The notes below the pieces were generated by a model, which had not been told where the DNA came from, did not search any database, and was given only the letters and a program-made list of their open reading frames with translations. A program made the position numbers and the translations under genes. From assembly GCF_000410875.1 (NCBI RefSeq), contig NZ_AROI01000023.1:23329-87328 (forward strand): a DNA stretch of 64,000 nucleotides, written 5' to 3'. The stretch is from Halopseudomonas pelagia CL-AP6. GTDB lineage: Bacteria; Pseudomonadota; Gammaproteobacteria; Pseudomonadales; Pseudomonadaceae. Positions 53,716 through 62,904 of the stretch are shown piece after piece. Positions within the stretch are counted from its first letter, which is position 1; each line of letters begins with the position of its first letter.

Positions 53716-54888
53716 ATGACCTACGATATCGCCATCATCGGTGCTGGCCCCAGCGGGCTGTGCCTGGCCCGTGCTTTGTCTGGCCACGGGCTGAGCGTGC
53801 TCCTGCTGGAGCGCCAGCCCGAAGCCGCGCTGGCCGAGCCCGCCTTCGACGGTCGCGAAATCGCCCTGACGCATAGCTCGCAAGCACTGCTGGAGCAACT
53901 GGATATCTGGTCGCGCCTGGACGCGCAGGATATTGCTGTACTGCGTGACGCCAAGGTATTCAATGGGCCTTCAGCCTTTGCCCTGCAGATCAACGCCCAG
54001 CAGACCGGTGCCGATCGCCTGGGCCACCTGGTCGCTAACCATGCCATCCGCCGTGCGGCCTATCAGAGCCTGCTTGCGGCAGCCGATACCGAGCTACGCA
54101 GTGAGGCCGATATCAAGGCGATCAAACAACAGCCCGACGCCGTCGAGCTGACCCTGCCCAATGGTGAGGTGATAAGAACCCGACTGCTGGTTGCCGCCGA
54201 CAGTCGCTTTTCCGAAACCCGCCGCATGCTGGGAATAGGTGCGCAATTGAAGGACTACGGCAAAAGTATGTTGGTGTGCCGCATGCAACACGAAGAAGAC
54301 CATCAGCAAACCGCGTGGGAGTGGTTCGGCTACGGCCAGACTCTGGCACTGCTGCCACTCAACGGCAGACAGTCATCCGTGGTCGTCACGCTACCCCCAC
54401 GCGAGATCGCCCAGCTACAACAGATGGACGAGGCGCAGTTCGCCATTGAAATGGCCGAGCGCTTCGACCATAGACTAGGACGCATGCAACTGGTCAGTAC
54501 CCGCCATGCCTACCCCCTGGTTGGTGCCTACGCCCGCCAGATGATCGGCCCACGCTGCGCCCTGATCGGCGACGCCGCCGTCGGCATGCACCCGGTCACC
54601 GCGCACGGCTTCAACTTCGGACTGGCCAGCGTACAACGACTAAGCAAACTGCTATTGGCCGCCCACGCCCGCAACCAGGACCTGGCCGCACCAGCACTAC
54701 TGGAGCGCTACCAGCGCCAGCAGCGACTGGCGACCTGGCCGCTGTACCAGGCCACCAACCTGCTGGTGGAGTGCTACACCAGCGACAAATTACCCATGCG
54801 CCTGCTGCGCAATGCCGGGCTGCGGTTGGCGCAGCAGGCTCAGCCACTCAAGCGGGGGATAGCGCGGCATTTGACTAGTCATGGCTGA
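53716..54888 (+). CDS. ubiM: FAD-dependent hydroxylase, UbiM-like (UbiH/UbiF group)
   Basis: 390-residue flavoprotein aromatic hydroxylase. The N-terminal FAD motif is IAIIGAGPSGLCLARALSGH, then DGREIALTHSSQALLEQLDI near residue 45. The second FAD motif reads CALIGDAAVGMHPVTAHGFNF near 278, where the UbiH-type GDAAH becomes GDAAVGMH, a pattern I associate with UbiM, the 5-hydroxylase of the ubiquinone pathway found in some Proteobacteria. Other UbiH relatives cannot be excluded. Confidence 0.8.
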   Translation: MTYDIAIIGAGPSGLCLARALSGHGLSVLLLERQPEAALAEPAFDGREIALTHSSQALLEQLDIWSRLDAQDIAVLRDAKVFNGPSAFALQINAQQTGADRLGHLVANHAIRRAAYQSLLAAADTELRSEADIKAIKQQPDAVELTLPNGEVIRTRLLVAADSRFSETRRMLGIGAQLKDYGKSMLVCRMQHEEDHQQTAWEWFGYGQTLALLPLNGRQSSVVVTLPPREIAQLQQMDEAQFAIEMAERFDHRLGRMQLVSTRHAYPLVGAYARQMIGPRCALIGDAAVGMHPVTAHGFNFGLASVQRLSKLLLAAHARNQDLAAPALLERYQRQQRLATWPLYQATNLLVECYTSDKLPMRLLRNAGLRLAQQAQPLKRGIARHLTSHG

Positions 54889-54923
54889 GGGGTAACTGCC
54901 ATTAAATTAGTCGTTATGGCCGG

Positions 54924-55553
54924 GTGGCTGCTTCGGACGAACTTGGTCGGCACCTTCAGGACGCCAAACTTCTACAGAACAAAAAACCGACTCGCGCTGC
55001 ACGTGCCAAAAACACAGCTCGGATAACCGACAACCTGAAGCTCGCAGAACTGCGGAAAGACCTAAGGATTCAAGAAGCCCCTGCGCCCCGTACCGTCCAG
55101 CTGGAGCAGCCTCAGCGACTCGATGCTAATGCATCGCTCAACACGGCAGAGAAGTTCGAATACGAACATGACCCTAAAGCCCTTAAGAATCCTCTTCTGA
55201 GCCAAGTACAGATCGACCCGAGCATCTATCCGTTCGCGGGTTCTGAGTACCCATCCGGTGGTCGAGACATGTTTGGTGTGTTCGGCGATTCCTGCCCCGA
55301 CCGCTGGGGGCGACTCACTGAGGCAGGGCCATTTCTCGACGATCAAAACAATGGCGCCGCCCCTCCATTCGTGGCGATCGCCGATATCGAGCGCGCAAGC
55401 CGAGCCCTTGAGCTTGATCCTGACAATACCGCGCTGGATGGTCGTGACTGGTTACGTATGCTAGTTGCTGGTGCTAGTCAGATCAGGAAAACCAGCGCGA
55501 TCAGCAAAGAGTCAGGAGAGTATGTTCATCTGACCCCAATTACATGGTCATAA
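54924..55553 (+). pseudogene. Degraded HipA-like toxin kinase
   Basis: 210 codons. The segment from about residue 85 matches the N-terminal region of HipA-family serine kinases: KFEYEHDPK, then YPFAGSEYPSGGRDMFGVFG with DSCPDRWGRLT, and VAIADIERASRALELDPDNT. The expected glycine-rich loop and kinase domain with catalytic Asp are missing; the frame drifts off after GRDWLRMLVAGASQIRK. The first 80 residues do not look like a HipA start. No HipB antitoxin is adjacent. It looks like a rearranged remnant at the left edge of the accessory block. Confidence 0.6.
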
Positions 55554-55861
55554 TCGAGCAAGGATTTACCAGCTGCTTTAGGCCAGGAGCTGCCATTCAC
55601 TATGCTAAACTTAACGACAGTTCTGCCGCAAATTGCAGCTGTTCGGATCTCTTGAATCACCTTTGCTGCCAGGAATATTGCATGCGGCTCGTTTTCCCCG
55701 CCTACTGAATCGCTCAGCGCTCAGTAACAGTGCAAGCGCTTCTTGCCAACTAACCGCCCGCCAGTTCAATGGTTCGGAACTTTTCACCGAGGAATCCGAA
55801 CTTATGGGGGAAGATCTAGGCGTAAGCAGCCTTTAAAAACTACACGAACGGGAGGCTTTGC
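55554..55861. other. 308-bp non-coding region upstream of the CheB-CheR-HWE kinase gene
   Basis: No convincing gene. It contains an inverted repeat GTTCGG (55772-55777) / CCGAAC (55796-55801) with an 18-bp spacer; GGAAC overlaps the first arm. The start of the kinase gene has a GGGAGG ribosome site at its end. Confidence 0.55.
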
Positions 55862-58800
55862 ATGGTGGTGAGCGAAAAGCAGGAAAACCCGACACGTCCC
55901 GGACTCATTGTCGGGATCGGGGCCTCCGCAGGCGGTCTCGAAGCTTTCACAGCGTTCTTCGAGCATTTGCCGCCTGATAGTGGAATGGCGTTCGTACTGG
56001 TGCAGCACCTTTCTCCCGATCATGAGAGCGCGCTAACGGAGATTCTCGGGCGGGTCGCGCCTATCCCGGTGGTGGTGGCTCAGCACGGCATGCGAGTTGA
56101 ACCCAATAGGGTTTACGTCATCCCGCCCGATGCTACCCTAACGATCAAGGACAGCTGTCTCCTGGTCGTCAAACCTGCGCCCGCGCGGGTGCACCGTCGA
56201 CCCATCGATTCGTTCTTCGCCTCATTGGCACAGGACCAGGGCGACAACGCCGTTTCGATCGTTCTGTCAGGAGTGGGTAGCGACGGGGCGAGTGGCCTTG
56301 CCGCCGTCAAAGAAAGTGGCGGGCTAACAATCGCCCAGGCTGAGTTCGACCATCACGCCATGCTGGGTATGCCGCAAAGCGCGACGGCGACGGGGCTGGT
56401 TGACTATGTCTTGCAGGTCGAAGAGATGCCGGCCAAGTTGATTGAATACCGCGATCACCTGGCGCTCGTGGCCGACCGAAAGGATAGCGAGGGCACTAGG
56501 ACCGATGCCGCAGAACACCTGGCGAGCGTCCTTTCTGTGTTACGCGCGAAGACGGGGCACGATTTCACCAAATACAAGATCAAGACTGTCACGCGGCGCA
56601 TCCAACGCCGCATGCAGGTTTTACAAACCGACAGTGTCCCGGCCTATATCAAGCATCTTCGGGAAGATCCCGTCGAGCCGGAATTGCTATTCCGCGAGAT
56701 GCTCATTGGCGTGACCGAATTTTTCCGTGATCCGGAGGCCTTTAACGGCTTGTCAGCGGCCATCGGAGCAGTGCTTGACCTCAACCCGGACGCGCAAACC
56801 CTGCGGATCTGGGTGCCGGCATGTTCGACCGGGGAGGAGGCCTACAGCCTCGCCATCACCATTCAAGAACTAATCGACGCGCGCAGCGCAACTCTCGACG
56901 TGCAAATTTTCGCTACGGACATCGACGATCATGCCGTCGAGTTCGCTAGAGCGGGGCGCTACCAGCGTACCAGCGGTGTCTCACCGGAGCGCCTCGATCG
57001 CTGGTTTTATGAAGAGAACGGTGCGTTTTGCCCGATACGGCAGATCCGCACAATGTGTGTCTTCTCGGTCCACAACGTGACGAAAGACCCGCCATTCTCC
57101 AAGCTGGACCTGATCTCGTGCCGCAACCTCATGATCTACATGGACAGCGACCTGCAAGATCGCGTGCTGCGCACATTCCACTATGCCCTGAAGCCCGGCG
57201 GCGTGCTTTTTCTTGGACTATCGGAGGGCGTGAGCAGGCACGCCAAGCTCTTTACGCCACAGAACAAGGCCGCTCACATCTTCCTGCGTCAAGATGGGGA
57301 TGCGCAGTTCCCAGCCATGCCGATGCCCGCGCAGACGCCTGCCCCAAACCGCCTTGCAGGCGACCCTGGTCGAGGATCGGGTGACCGGATCGACCGCGCG
57401 GTGCGCGCGGCCTTGGTCAAGCACTCGCCCGTGTTCCTCGTCGTTGATCGCCAGAGCAACATCCTGCGCTACTCGGGCGGGGAGGTTGCCCGATACCTCG
57501 AACCTTCAGCGGGCGTGGCGAGCTTGAGCCTACTTTCCAATCTGCGCAAAAGCCTACGCATCGCCGCCCGCACGGCGCTGCAATCGGTAATAAAAAATGG
57601 AGAGGGCGTGGTCGTTGATAACGTGTCCGCTCTGGTCGAGGGTCAGCAACGGTTGTTGAGCGTTATCGTCGAACCAGTACAAGGTACAGACGGTAGCGAG
57701 GATCTTTATGTTGTTGCGCTCCAGGAAACTCGCACGGCGGTGCCAGAGCCGTCACAGGCTGCTAATGGAGTCCCCCAGAGCCCGGATGCCATGGCTACCG
57801 AGCAGGAGCTGCGCACAACTCGAGCACAGTTGCAGGCGACGATCGATGATCTCGAAACCGCAAACGAGGAAATGACGTCATCGGCGGAGGAGTACCAGTC
57901 GGTTAACGAGGAGCTGCAGTCGACTAACGAGGAACTGCAAACCTCGAAGGAAGAAATGCAGTCGGTCAATGAGGAGCTGCAGACGATAAATGCCGAGATG
58001 ATGGCGAAGAACGACCTTCTCTCCAACCTTAATAGCGATTTACAGAACCTGCTGGACAGCACACAAATCGCAACGATTTTCCTCGATGAGGATCTTCGTA
58101 TCAAAAACTTCACGCCAGGCATGGCCGATATCTTCAGCCTGCGAGAGAGCGATCGGGGCCGGCCTTTGACGGAAATCGTCAGCCTGCTGGACTATGACGG
58201 CCTCCAGCGTGACGTAGCCAAGGTGTTGCGCGAACTCACCGTCATGGAGCGCGAGGTCGAATTGCAGGACCGCGGCTCGTCGTTTGTCATGCGGATCCGG
58301 CCGTACCGTAGTATCGAGCGGGTAATCGGAGGTGTGGTCATCACCTTTGTGGATGTGACAGAGCGTAAAAACGCCGAGCGGGCCCGCAGCGTCAGCGAGC
58401 GCCGCTTCACCGCGATTGTCAGCCAAGCAGCCGTAGGTGTTGTCGAAACAACCGCCGCCGGCAACTTTCTGCAGACTAACGCCGCTTTCGAAAGAATGTC
58501 TGGTCGGTCCGCGCAAGAGTTGCAGCGGCTAAGCCGGCGCGAGCTTGTCCATCCCGATGACGTTGTAGCTATCAACGCGTGCTTCGAACAAGCTAGCCGC
58601 GACAGACAGCCGTTCGAGTCCGAATACCGCCTGGTGCGAGCAGACGGTAAAGCGGTGTGGGTGCACGACAGCGTTTCCGTGCTTGATGATAGCGATGGGC
58701 GTGCCCATAGCTTCATCTCCGTCACCTTGCTTATCGACGAACGCAAGCACGCCGAAGAACAGACGACATTGCTTTTAGGCGAGCTGGATCATCGCGTGAA

Positions 58801-59383
58801 GAACGTCCTGGCTATCGTGTCCTCGATCGTCGCCCAGACCCTCAAAGCGGATCTTTCGCCGGAAGCGTTTACGGAGGCGATCGCGGGCCGCATTACTGCG
58901 ATCACCCGCGCCCACAATCTCCTGACCCATCACGGCGCAGCCAGCGCCGGAACCCTGCGCGATCTTATCGATACGGAACTGGAGCCTTACCAAGGACAGG
59001 ATCTTCGGATCGACGGCCCCGCCATCGTGCTTACTCCAAAGGCGGGTCTTTCATTGGCGATGGCGATCCACGAACTGGCCAGCAACGCGGCGAAGTATGG
59101 CTCGTTGTCCGTCCCCAAAGGCCAACTTACGGTCTCCTGGGCGGTGACAGAAGGTCCTGATCGCCAGTTGTGTTTGAACTGGACGGAATCTGGCGGCCCC
59201 CCCGTTCCCGGTCCGCCCTCGCGAAGGGGTTTTGGCACGACACTAATCGAGCGCTCCCTCAGCTTCGAGTTTGACGCCCAGGTAGACCGTAGCTTTGCTT
59301 CGAGCGGGGTGGTCTGCACCATCGCGGTTCCCTTCACCGCGGAGCTCGGAGAGCTCCGCTCGGCAAGACAAGGGGAAGAATAA
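55862..59383 (+). CDS. CheB-CheR-PAS-HWE histidine kinase, giant hybrid chemoreceptor-like sensor
   Basis: 1173 residues. CheB methylesterase-like domain (about 15-195) with Ser in IGASAGGLEA, His in VQHLSPDHESA and Asp in GVGSDGASGLAA. CheR methyltransferase domain (about 215-475) with CSTGEEAYSLAI and SCRNLMIYMDS. Then a PAS-like region, a coiled coil rich in NEELQSTNEELQT (about 655-725), two PAS domains (730-955) and an HWE kinase (about 970-1165) with His in LLGELDHRVKNVLAIV, N-box HELASNAAKYG and WTE. This architecture is common in alphaproteobacteria and unusual beside Pseudomonas core genes. The stop overlaps the receiver gene by one base. Confidence 0.9.
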   Translation: MVVSEKQENPTRPGLIVGIGASAGGLEAFTAFFEHLPPDSGMAFVLVQHLSPDHESALTEILGRVAPIPVVVAQHGMRVEPNRVYVIPPDATLTIKDSCLLVVKPAPARVHRRPIDSFFASLAQDQGDNAVSIVLSGVGSDGASGLAAVKESGGLTIAQAEFDHHAMLGMPQSATATGLVDYVLQVEEMPAKLIEYRDHLALVADRKDSEGTRTDAAEHLASVLSVLRAKTGHDFTKYKIKTVTRRIQRRMQVLQTDSVPAYIKHLREDPVEPELLFREMLIGVTEFFRDPEAFNGLSAAIGAVLDLNPDAQTLRIWVPACSTGEEAYSLAITIQELIDARSATLDVQIFATDIDDHAVEFARAGRYQRTSGVSPERLDRWFYEENGAFCPIRQIRTMCVFSVHNVTKDPPFSKLDLISCRNLMIYMDSDLQDRVLRTFHYALKPGGVLFLGLSEGVSRHAKLFTPQNKAAHIFLRQDGDAQFPAMPMPAQTPAPNRLAGDPGRGSGDRIDRAVRAALVKHSPVFLVVDRQSNILRYSGGEVARYLEPSAGVASLSLLSNLRKSLRIAARTALQSVIKNGEGVVVDNVSALVEGQQRLLSVIVEPVQGTDGSEDLYVVALQETRTAVPEPSQAANGVPQSPDAMATEQELRTTRAQLQATIDDLETANEEMTSSAEEYQSVNEELQSTNEELQTSKEEMQSVNEELQTINAEMMAKNDLLSNLNSDLQNLLDSTQIATIFLDEDLRIKNFTPGMADIFSLRESDRGRPLTEIVSLLDYDGLQRDVAKVLRELTVMEREVELQDRGSSFVMRIRPYRSIERVIGGVVITFVDVTERKNAERARSVSERRFTAIVSQAAVGVVETTAAGNFLQTNAAFERMSGRSAQELQRLSRRELVHPDDVVAINACFEQASRDRQPFESEYRLVRADGKAVWVHDSVSVLDDSDGRAHSFISVTLLIDERKHAEEQTTLLLGELDHRVKNVLAIVSSIVAQTLKADLSPEAFTEAIAGRITAITRAHNLLTHHGAASAGTLRDLIDTELEPYQGQDLRIDGPAIVLTPKAGLSLAMAIHELASNAAKYGSLSVPKGQLTVSWAVTEGPDRQLCLNWTESGGPPVPGPPSRRGFGTTLIERSLSFEFDAQVDRSFASSGVVCTIAVPFTAELGELRSARQGEE

Positions 59384-59763
59384 TGGCTGCTCAGCGCATC
59401 GCAGAGGGCCGCCGGGTGCTCGTCGTTGAAGACGAGATGACCATCGCGCTGATGATTGAAGAAATGCTGCTTGACCTCGGCGCGCAGGTCATTGGTCCTG
59501 AGTCTCGCCTGGACGCAGCCTTGCCACTGGCCGGCGAAGCCTCCCTTGATGCCGCGATCCTGGACGTCAACATCCGGGGCGGGACCTCCTACCCAGTCGC
59601 GGATATCCTGGCCGCGCGAGGAATTCCGTTCATCTTCTGCAGCGGATATAACGACTGGGCGCTCGAAGAGCGGCATCGCGACCGCCCGCGTTTAACCAAG
59701 CCCTACAGCTTGAAGGCGCTTCAAGACCAGGTGAAACAATTGTTGGGCGCGTTGTCTAACTGA
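59383..59763 (+). CDS. Single-domain response regulator
   Basis: 126-residue receiver with no output domain. The acidic pair is VVEDE at 15-18, phospho-acceptor Asp61 in AILDVNIRGG, Ser/Thr in FIFCSGYND near 85 and Lys in RPRLTKPYSLKA near 106. TAATG overlap with the kinase gene makes it the likely partner that receives its phosphate and passes it on by protein contact. Confidence 0.9.
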   Translation: MAAQRIAEGRRVLVVEDEMTIALMIEEMLLDLGAQVIGPESRLDAALPLAGEASLDAAILDVNIRGGTSYPVADILAARGIPFIFCSGYNDWALEERHRDRPRLTKPYSLKALQDQVKQLLGALSN

Positions 59764-59765
59764 CA

Positions 59766-59797
59766 GGGCAGACACACGCGTACAGGTGTGTCTGCCC
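59766..59797 (+). other. 12-bp perfect hairpin between the receiver and CheB-like genes
   Basis: GGGCAGACACAC and GTGTGTCTGCCC with an eight-base loop, starting three bases after the receiver stop. No T-run follows, so it may stabilise or attenuate the message. A perfect 12-bp palindrome TGCGTTAACGCA (59808-59819) lies between it and the next start codon. Confidence 0.55.
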
Positions 59798-59838
59798 CAT
59801 ACAACGTTGCGTTAACGCACTCATCTGACGGAGTTAAT

Positions 59839-60813
59839 ATGGCCCGACGCGAGATCATAGCAATCGGTGGGTCGGCGGGCTCGATCGCGGTGATCCGGCA
59901 AATCTGCCGTGCGTTGCCAGCGGACCTGCATGCTTCTGTCCTGATTGCGGTTCATGTTGGAGCTGGCAACCAAAATCTCCTCGCCGACATTTTGGATAGC
60001 GGGGGACCGCTCCCAGCAAGCACTGCAGTCGATGGAGAACCGCTCCAGGAATCGCGTATCTATGTGGCCCCCGCAGACCATCATCTTGTGGTCGATGGAC
60101 AGTTTATTCGATTGGGTCGCGGGCCGCGCGAGAACATGGCGCGGCCCGCGATTGATCCTTTATTTCGGTCCGTCGGGATCAGTGCTGGACCCAATGCGAT
60201 TGGCGTTTTGCTTTCGGGGATGCTCAATGATGGAGCGTCGGGATTGGCCGACCTAAAGCGTTGCGGAGGTGTGACGGTAGTTCAGAACCCCCTCGATGCC
60301 ATCGAAAGCGAAATGCCCCAAACTGCCCTGCTCGCGGGCGACATCGATTACCGTGCGCCAGCCAATGATCTAGCCGCGCTCCTGAGCCGCCTTGTGCGAG
60401 AAGAGCCAGGCCCAACCCTAACTCCGCCTGCAAGCGTCGCGCTTGAAGTGGCCATCGCGATGGGACGGCCCTCCGACAGCGGCACCATCGCGGAAATAGC
60501 CTATCCGGTGCCGTTGAATTGTCCTGGCTGCGGAGGGACATTGTCGCAGATCAGAGGCTCGCCGCTGCGCTTTCGCTGTCAGGTGGGACATGGCTACACC
60601 GCAGAGGCCTTAGCTCACGAGCACGAAGGCTCCATTGACGAGGCCTTTCGCATTGCCCTGCGGATCATCGTGGAGCGGGCCGTTCTAATGGAGAAGATGG
60701 CGCATGACGCGCTTCAGGCCGGAAGAACCGCCGCCGTAGCCACTTTCAAAGAACGGGCTCAGGAGTACAGGCGCTCGGCAGCGGTTCTGATGGACGCTGC
60801 GCTTAAGGGATAA
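59839..60813 (+). CDS. CheB-like methylesterase with zinc-ribbon C-terminus
   Basis: 324 residues. The CheB domain (1-185) has Ser in IAIGGSAGSIAVI, His in LIAVHVGAGNQNLL and Asp in LSGMLNDGASGLAD, and no receiver domain. The C-terminal part has a CxxC pair in LNCPGCGGTLSQIRG near residue 236 and RCQVGHGYTAEALAHEHEGS near 255, a rubredoxin-like knuckle. It sits behind the receiver gene with its own ACGGAG ribosome site. A role in the same signalling unit is likely, in a chemotaxis-like or stress path rather than canonical chemotaxis. Confidence 0.87.
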   Translation: MARREIIAIGGSAGSIAVIRQICRALPADLHASVLIAVHVGAGNQNLLADILDSGGPLPASTAVDGEPLQESRIYVAPADHHLVVDGQFIRLGRGPRENMARPAIDPLFRSVGISAGPNAIGVLLSGMLNDGASGLADLKRCGGVTVVQNPLDAIESEMPQTALLAGDIDYRAPANDLAALLSRLVREEPGPTLTPPASVALEVAIAMGRPSDSGTIAEIAYPVPLNCPGCGGTLSQIRGSPLRFRCQVGHGYTAEALAHEHEGSIDEAFRIALRIIVERAVLMEKMAHDALQAGRTAAVATFKERAQEYRRSAAVLMDAALKG

Positions 60814-61327
60814 CGGACCCTGAAGACTAATGCATTCGTTTTCTGAAATTTCAGGCGTATTTGCCTTAAAAGGTAGCGCCTATTTCTATCGCGTACAGGA
60901 CTAAGACACCCTACCGGCAGCTATTGGCCGAGAACAACCTTTCCCACCTCTACTCGTCAAACCGCCCCGCACCTTCCCGATCACGAGCAATGTCATTGTT
61001 TTCTTAAAAATCAAACACTCTGACCCCATTGATTCTGACCCCATTGATTCAGAAGATCCGCTATTGCATGTGTTCGAGTAAACCTACCCAGGTCCGGGCT
61101 TGAACAGCCTGGGTTTCACTATCCCTGAGTTCCGATATTCAGCGCCTGAATATGGCGCGCGACATCCCCAATGATTCTGTGCGGTCGCTATACTCGCCTG
61201 GCTAGACTAGCCCGCAAGAACCCTCAACTGCTATCAAGGCCAGCCAGGCAACGCCTGGAGCGAGTAATCTCACCTGACGATTACAGCCCGCGTATACCTA
61301 TAACAATGTACTTAGAAGGGGTTGTCC
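60814..61327. other. 514-bp non-coding region before the MFS gene
   Basis: No convincing gene. It holds a tandem 15-bp repeat (61019-61048), an imperfect palindrome around CCCAGG...CCTGGG near 61090, and the upstream region of the MFS gene. The repeated unit resembles sequence that often flanks REP-associated transposases. Confidence 0.5.
61019..61048. repeat. Tandem 15-bp repeat, two copies
   Basis: TCTGACCCCATTGAT occurs at 61019-61033 and again at 61034-61048 without mismatch. Sequences of this form are seen at mobile-element borders, so it may be a scar of an insertion. Confidence 0.7.
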
Positions 61328-62794
61328 ATGAGTGTCATCACTGCCAAAGATGGGGGTGCCCAAGGCCAGTTGGTGGGCTACGGTTCCAAGGCGTACCGCA
61401 ATTATGTGCTCTTCGCGCTGACACTGATTTACATCTTGAATTTCGTCGACCGCGCCCTGCTGGCGGTCGTCGGTCCTGACCTGGTACCAGACCTCGGGAT
61501 TACCGACACCCAGTTCGGGCTTCTCACCGGCTTCGGTTTCGCCCTGCTCTACACCGCTGTGGGCATCCCGCTAGCGCGCTTTGCCGATGTCGCCAATCGC
61601 GTATGGATCATGACCGTTTGCGTGGCGCTGTGGTCGTTGATGACGGCACTCTGCGGTCTTGCCACGGAAGTGACCATCGGTTCGGTGACCATCGGCGCGT
61701 TCTGGATTCTGCTGATGTGCCGCGTCGGTGTGGGTATCGGCGAAGCCGGCTGTACGCCGCCGGCCAACTCCCTGATCGCGGACTATTTCATCCCACGTGA
61801 ACGCTCTCAGGCGCTGGGCTTCTACGCCATGGGCGTCACACTCGGCACCATGTTCGCCAACCTGATCGGCGGCTGGGTTACAGACATGTTTGACTGGCGC
61901 ACCGCCTTTTTCGTCGTCGGTTTGCCGGGCTTGCTGGTCGCCCTTGTGTTCAAATTGACGGTCAAGGAGCCGCCGCGCGGCTACACCGATCCGCCGCAAG
62001 CCGAGAAAAAAGAGCGAGCCAGCCTGGGCGAGGCTATCCACGAGCTGATGGGCAAGCCTGCTTTCTGGCTGATGACCGCCGGCGCCACCATTGCCGCATT
62101 CTGCGGTTACGGCATCTCCTCATTCCAGTCGCTCTTTCTGGTCCGCACCTACGAAATCACCGCCGGTCAGGCAGCGATCTGGATCAACACGCCGGTAGCC
62201 CTGTCCGCAGCCGTAGGCACCTTCGCCACCGGGTGGCTAGCGACTAAAATTTACAAGAAGCACCCGGGCGCCATCGCCTGGGTACCGGCGGTGGGCCTGG
62301 CAGTGTCGGTTCCGTTCTATATTTTCGCCTTCACCACCGACAATCTGCTCTACGCTGCCATCGGCCTGGTCATCGCCGGCTTCGTGAAGTACGGCTATCT
62401 AGCCGCTCAGTACACGATCGGCCAGGGTGTGGTCAGTATGCGTGTGCGCGCAATGGCCACGGCAGTGATGCTGCTTCTCGTCAACCTGATTGGCTACGGC
62501 TTCGGCCCGCTGTTCATTGGCGCCGTCTCCGACATCTTCTTCAAGTCCGGCGTTGCCGAGTTCGGGGTCGCGGCTGGCGAACTGGCACGCAATCAGTGTC
62601 ACCCCGCCGTGTTAGGTCAGCTGAGCCAGAACCTGCAGGAAGTCTGTGGCCAGGTCTACGCACAAAGCCTTCAAACCTCCATGGTCATCATGGCCTGCTT
62701 GTACTTCGGCAGCGCTCTTTGCTTCCTGCTGACCTGGCGCCGGCTGGGCAAGGATATGGTAGACAGACAGGTTATAAATCCCGTCACTCCATAA
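61328..62794 (+). CDS. MFS transporter, spinster-like
   Basis: 488-residue major facilitator with about 12 helices. The opening YRNYVLFALTLIYILNFVDR, the motif A region IPLARFADVANRVWIMTVCV near residue 79 and GVGIGEAGCTPPANSLIADY near 137 match the spinster-like family, which includes hydrophobic-compound and sphingolipid exporters. Cys-containing segment GELARNQCHPAVLGQL near 417 lies in an extended loop. AAGGGG precedes the ATG by six bases. The substrate is unknown. Confidence 0.87.
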   Translation: MSVITAKDGGAQGQLVGYGSKAYRNYVLFALTLIYILNFVDRALLAVVGPDLVPDLGITDTQFGLLTGFGFALLYTAVGIPLARFADVANRVWIMTVCVALWSLMTALCGLATEVTIGSVTIGAFWILLMCRVGVGIGEAGCTPPANSLIADYFIPRERSQALGFYAMGVTLGTMFANLIGGWVTDMFDWRTAFFVVGLPGLLVALVFKLTVKEPPRGYTDPPQAEKKERASLGEAIHELMGKPAFWLMTAGATIAAFCGYGISSFQSLFLVRTYEITAGQAAIWINTPVALSAAVGTFATGWLATKIYKKHPGAIAWVPAVGLAVSVPFYIFAFTTDNLLYAAIGLVIAGFVKYGYLAAQYTIGQGVVSMRVRAMATAVMLLLVNLIGYGFGPLFIGAVSDIFFKSGVAEFGVAAGELARNQCHPAVLGQLSQNLQEVCGQVYAQSLQTSMVIMACLYFGSALCFLLTWRRLGKDMVDRQVINPVTP

Positions 62795-62813
62795 ATTCCA
62801 TAAGTGGCAAATC

Positions 62814-62840
62814 AGAGGGCGCATTGCGCCCTCTTTTTTT
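62814..62840 (+). terminator. Rho-independent terminator of the MFS gene
   Basis: Nine-bp stem AGAGGGCGC / GCGCCCTCT with a three-base loop, followed by TTTTTT. It begins 20 bp after the stop codon. Confidence 0.93.
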
Positions 62841-62904
62841 GCGCTTACAAGAAAGCGTGCACGATTACACCACGCACTCAATCCAAGCTCGGTACGCTCT
62901 AGCC

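Noticed and set aside
55776..55801. EcfG-type promoter (GGAAC...CGTT) ahead of the HWE-kinase gene
   Set aside because: GGAAC is present but the -10 reads CGAA rather than CGTT, so the match is incomplete.
61171..61479. Plus-strand frame of 102 codons before the MFS gene
   Set aside because: Its second half overlaps the MFS gene in another frame; no motif.
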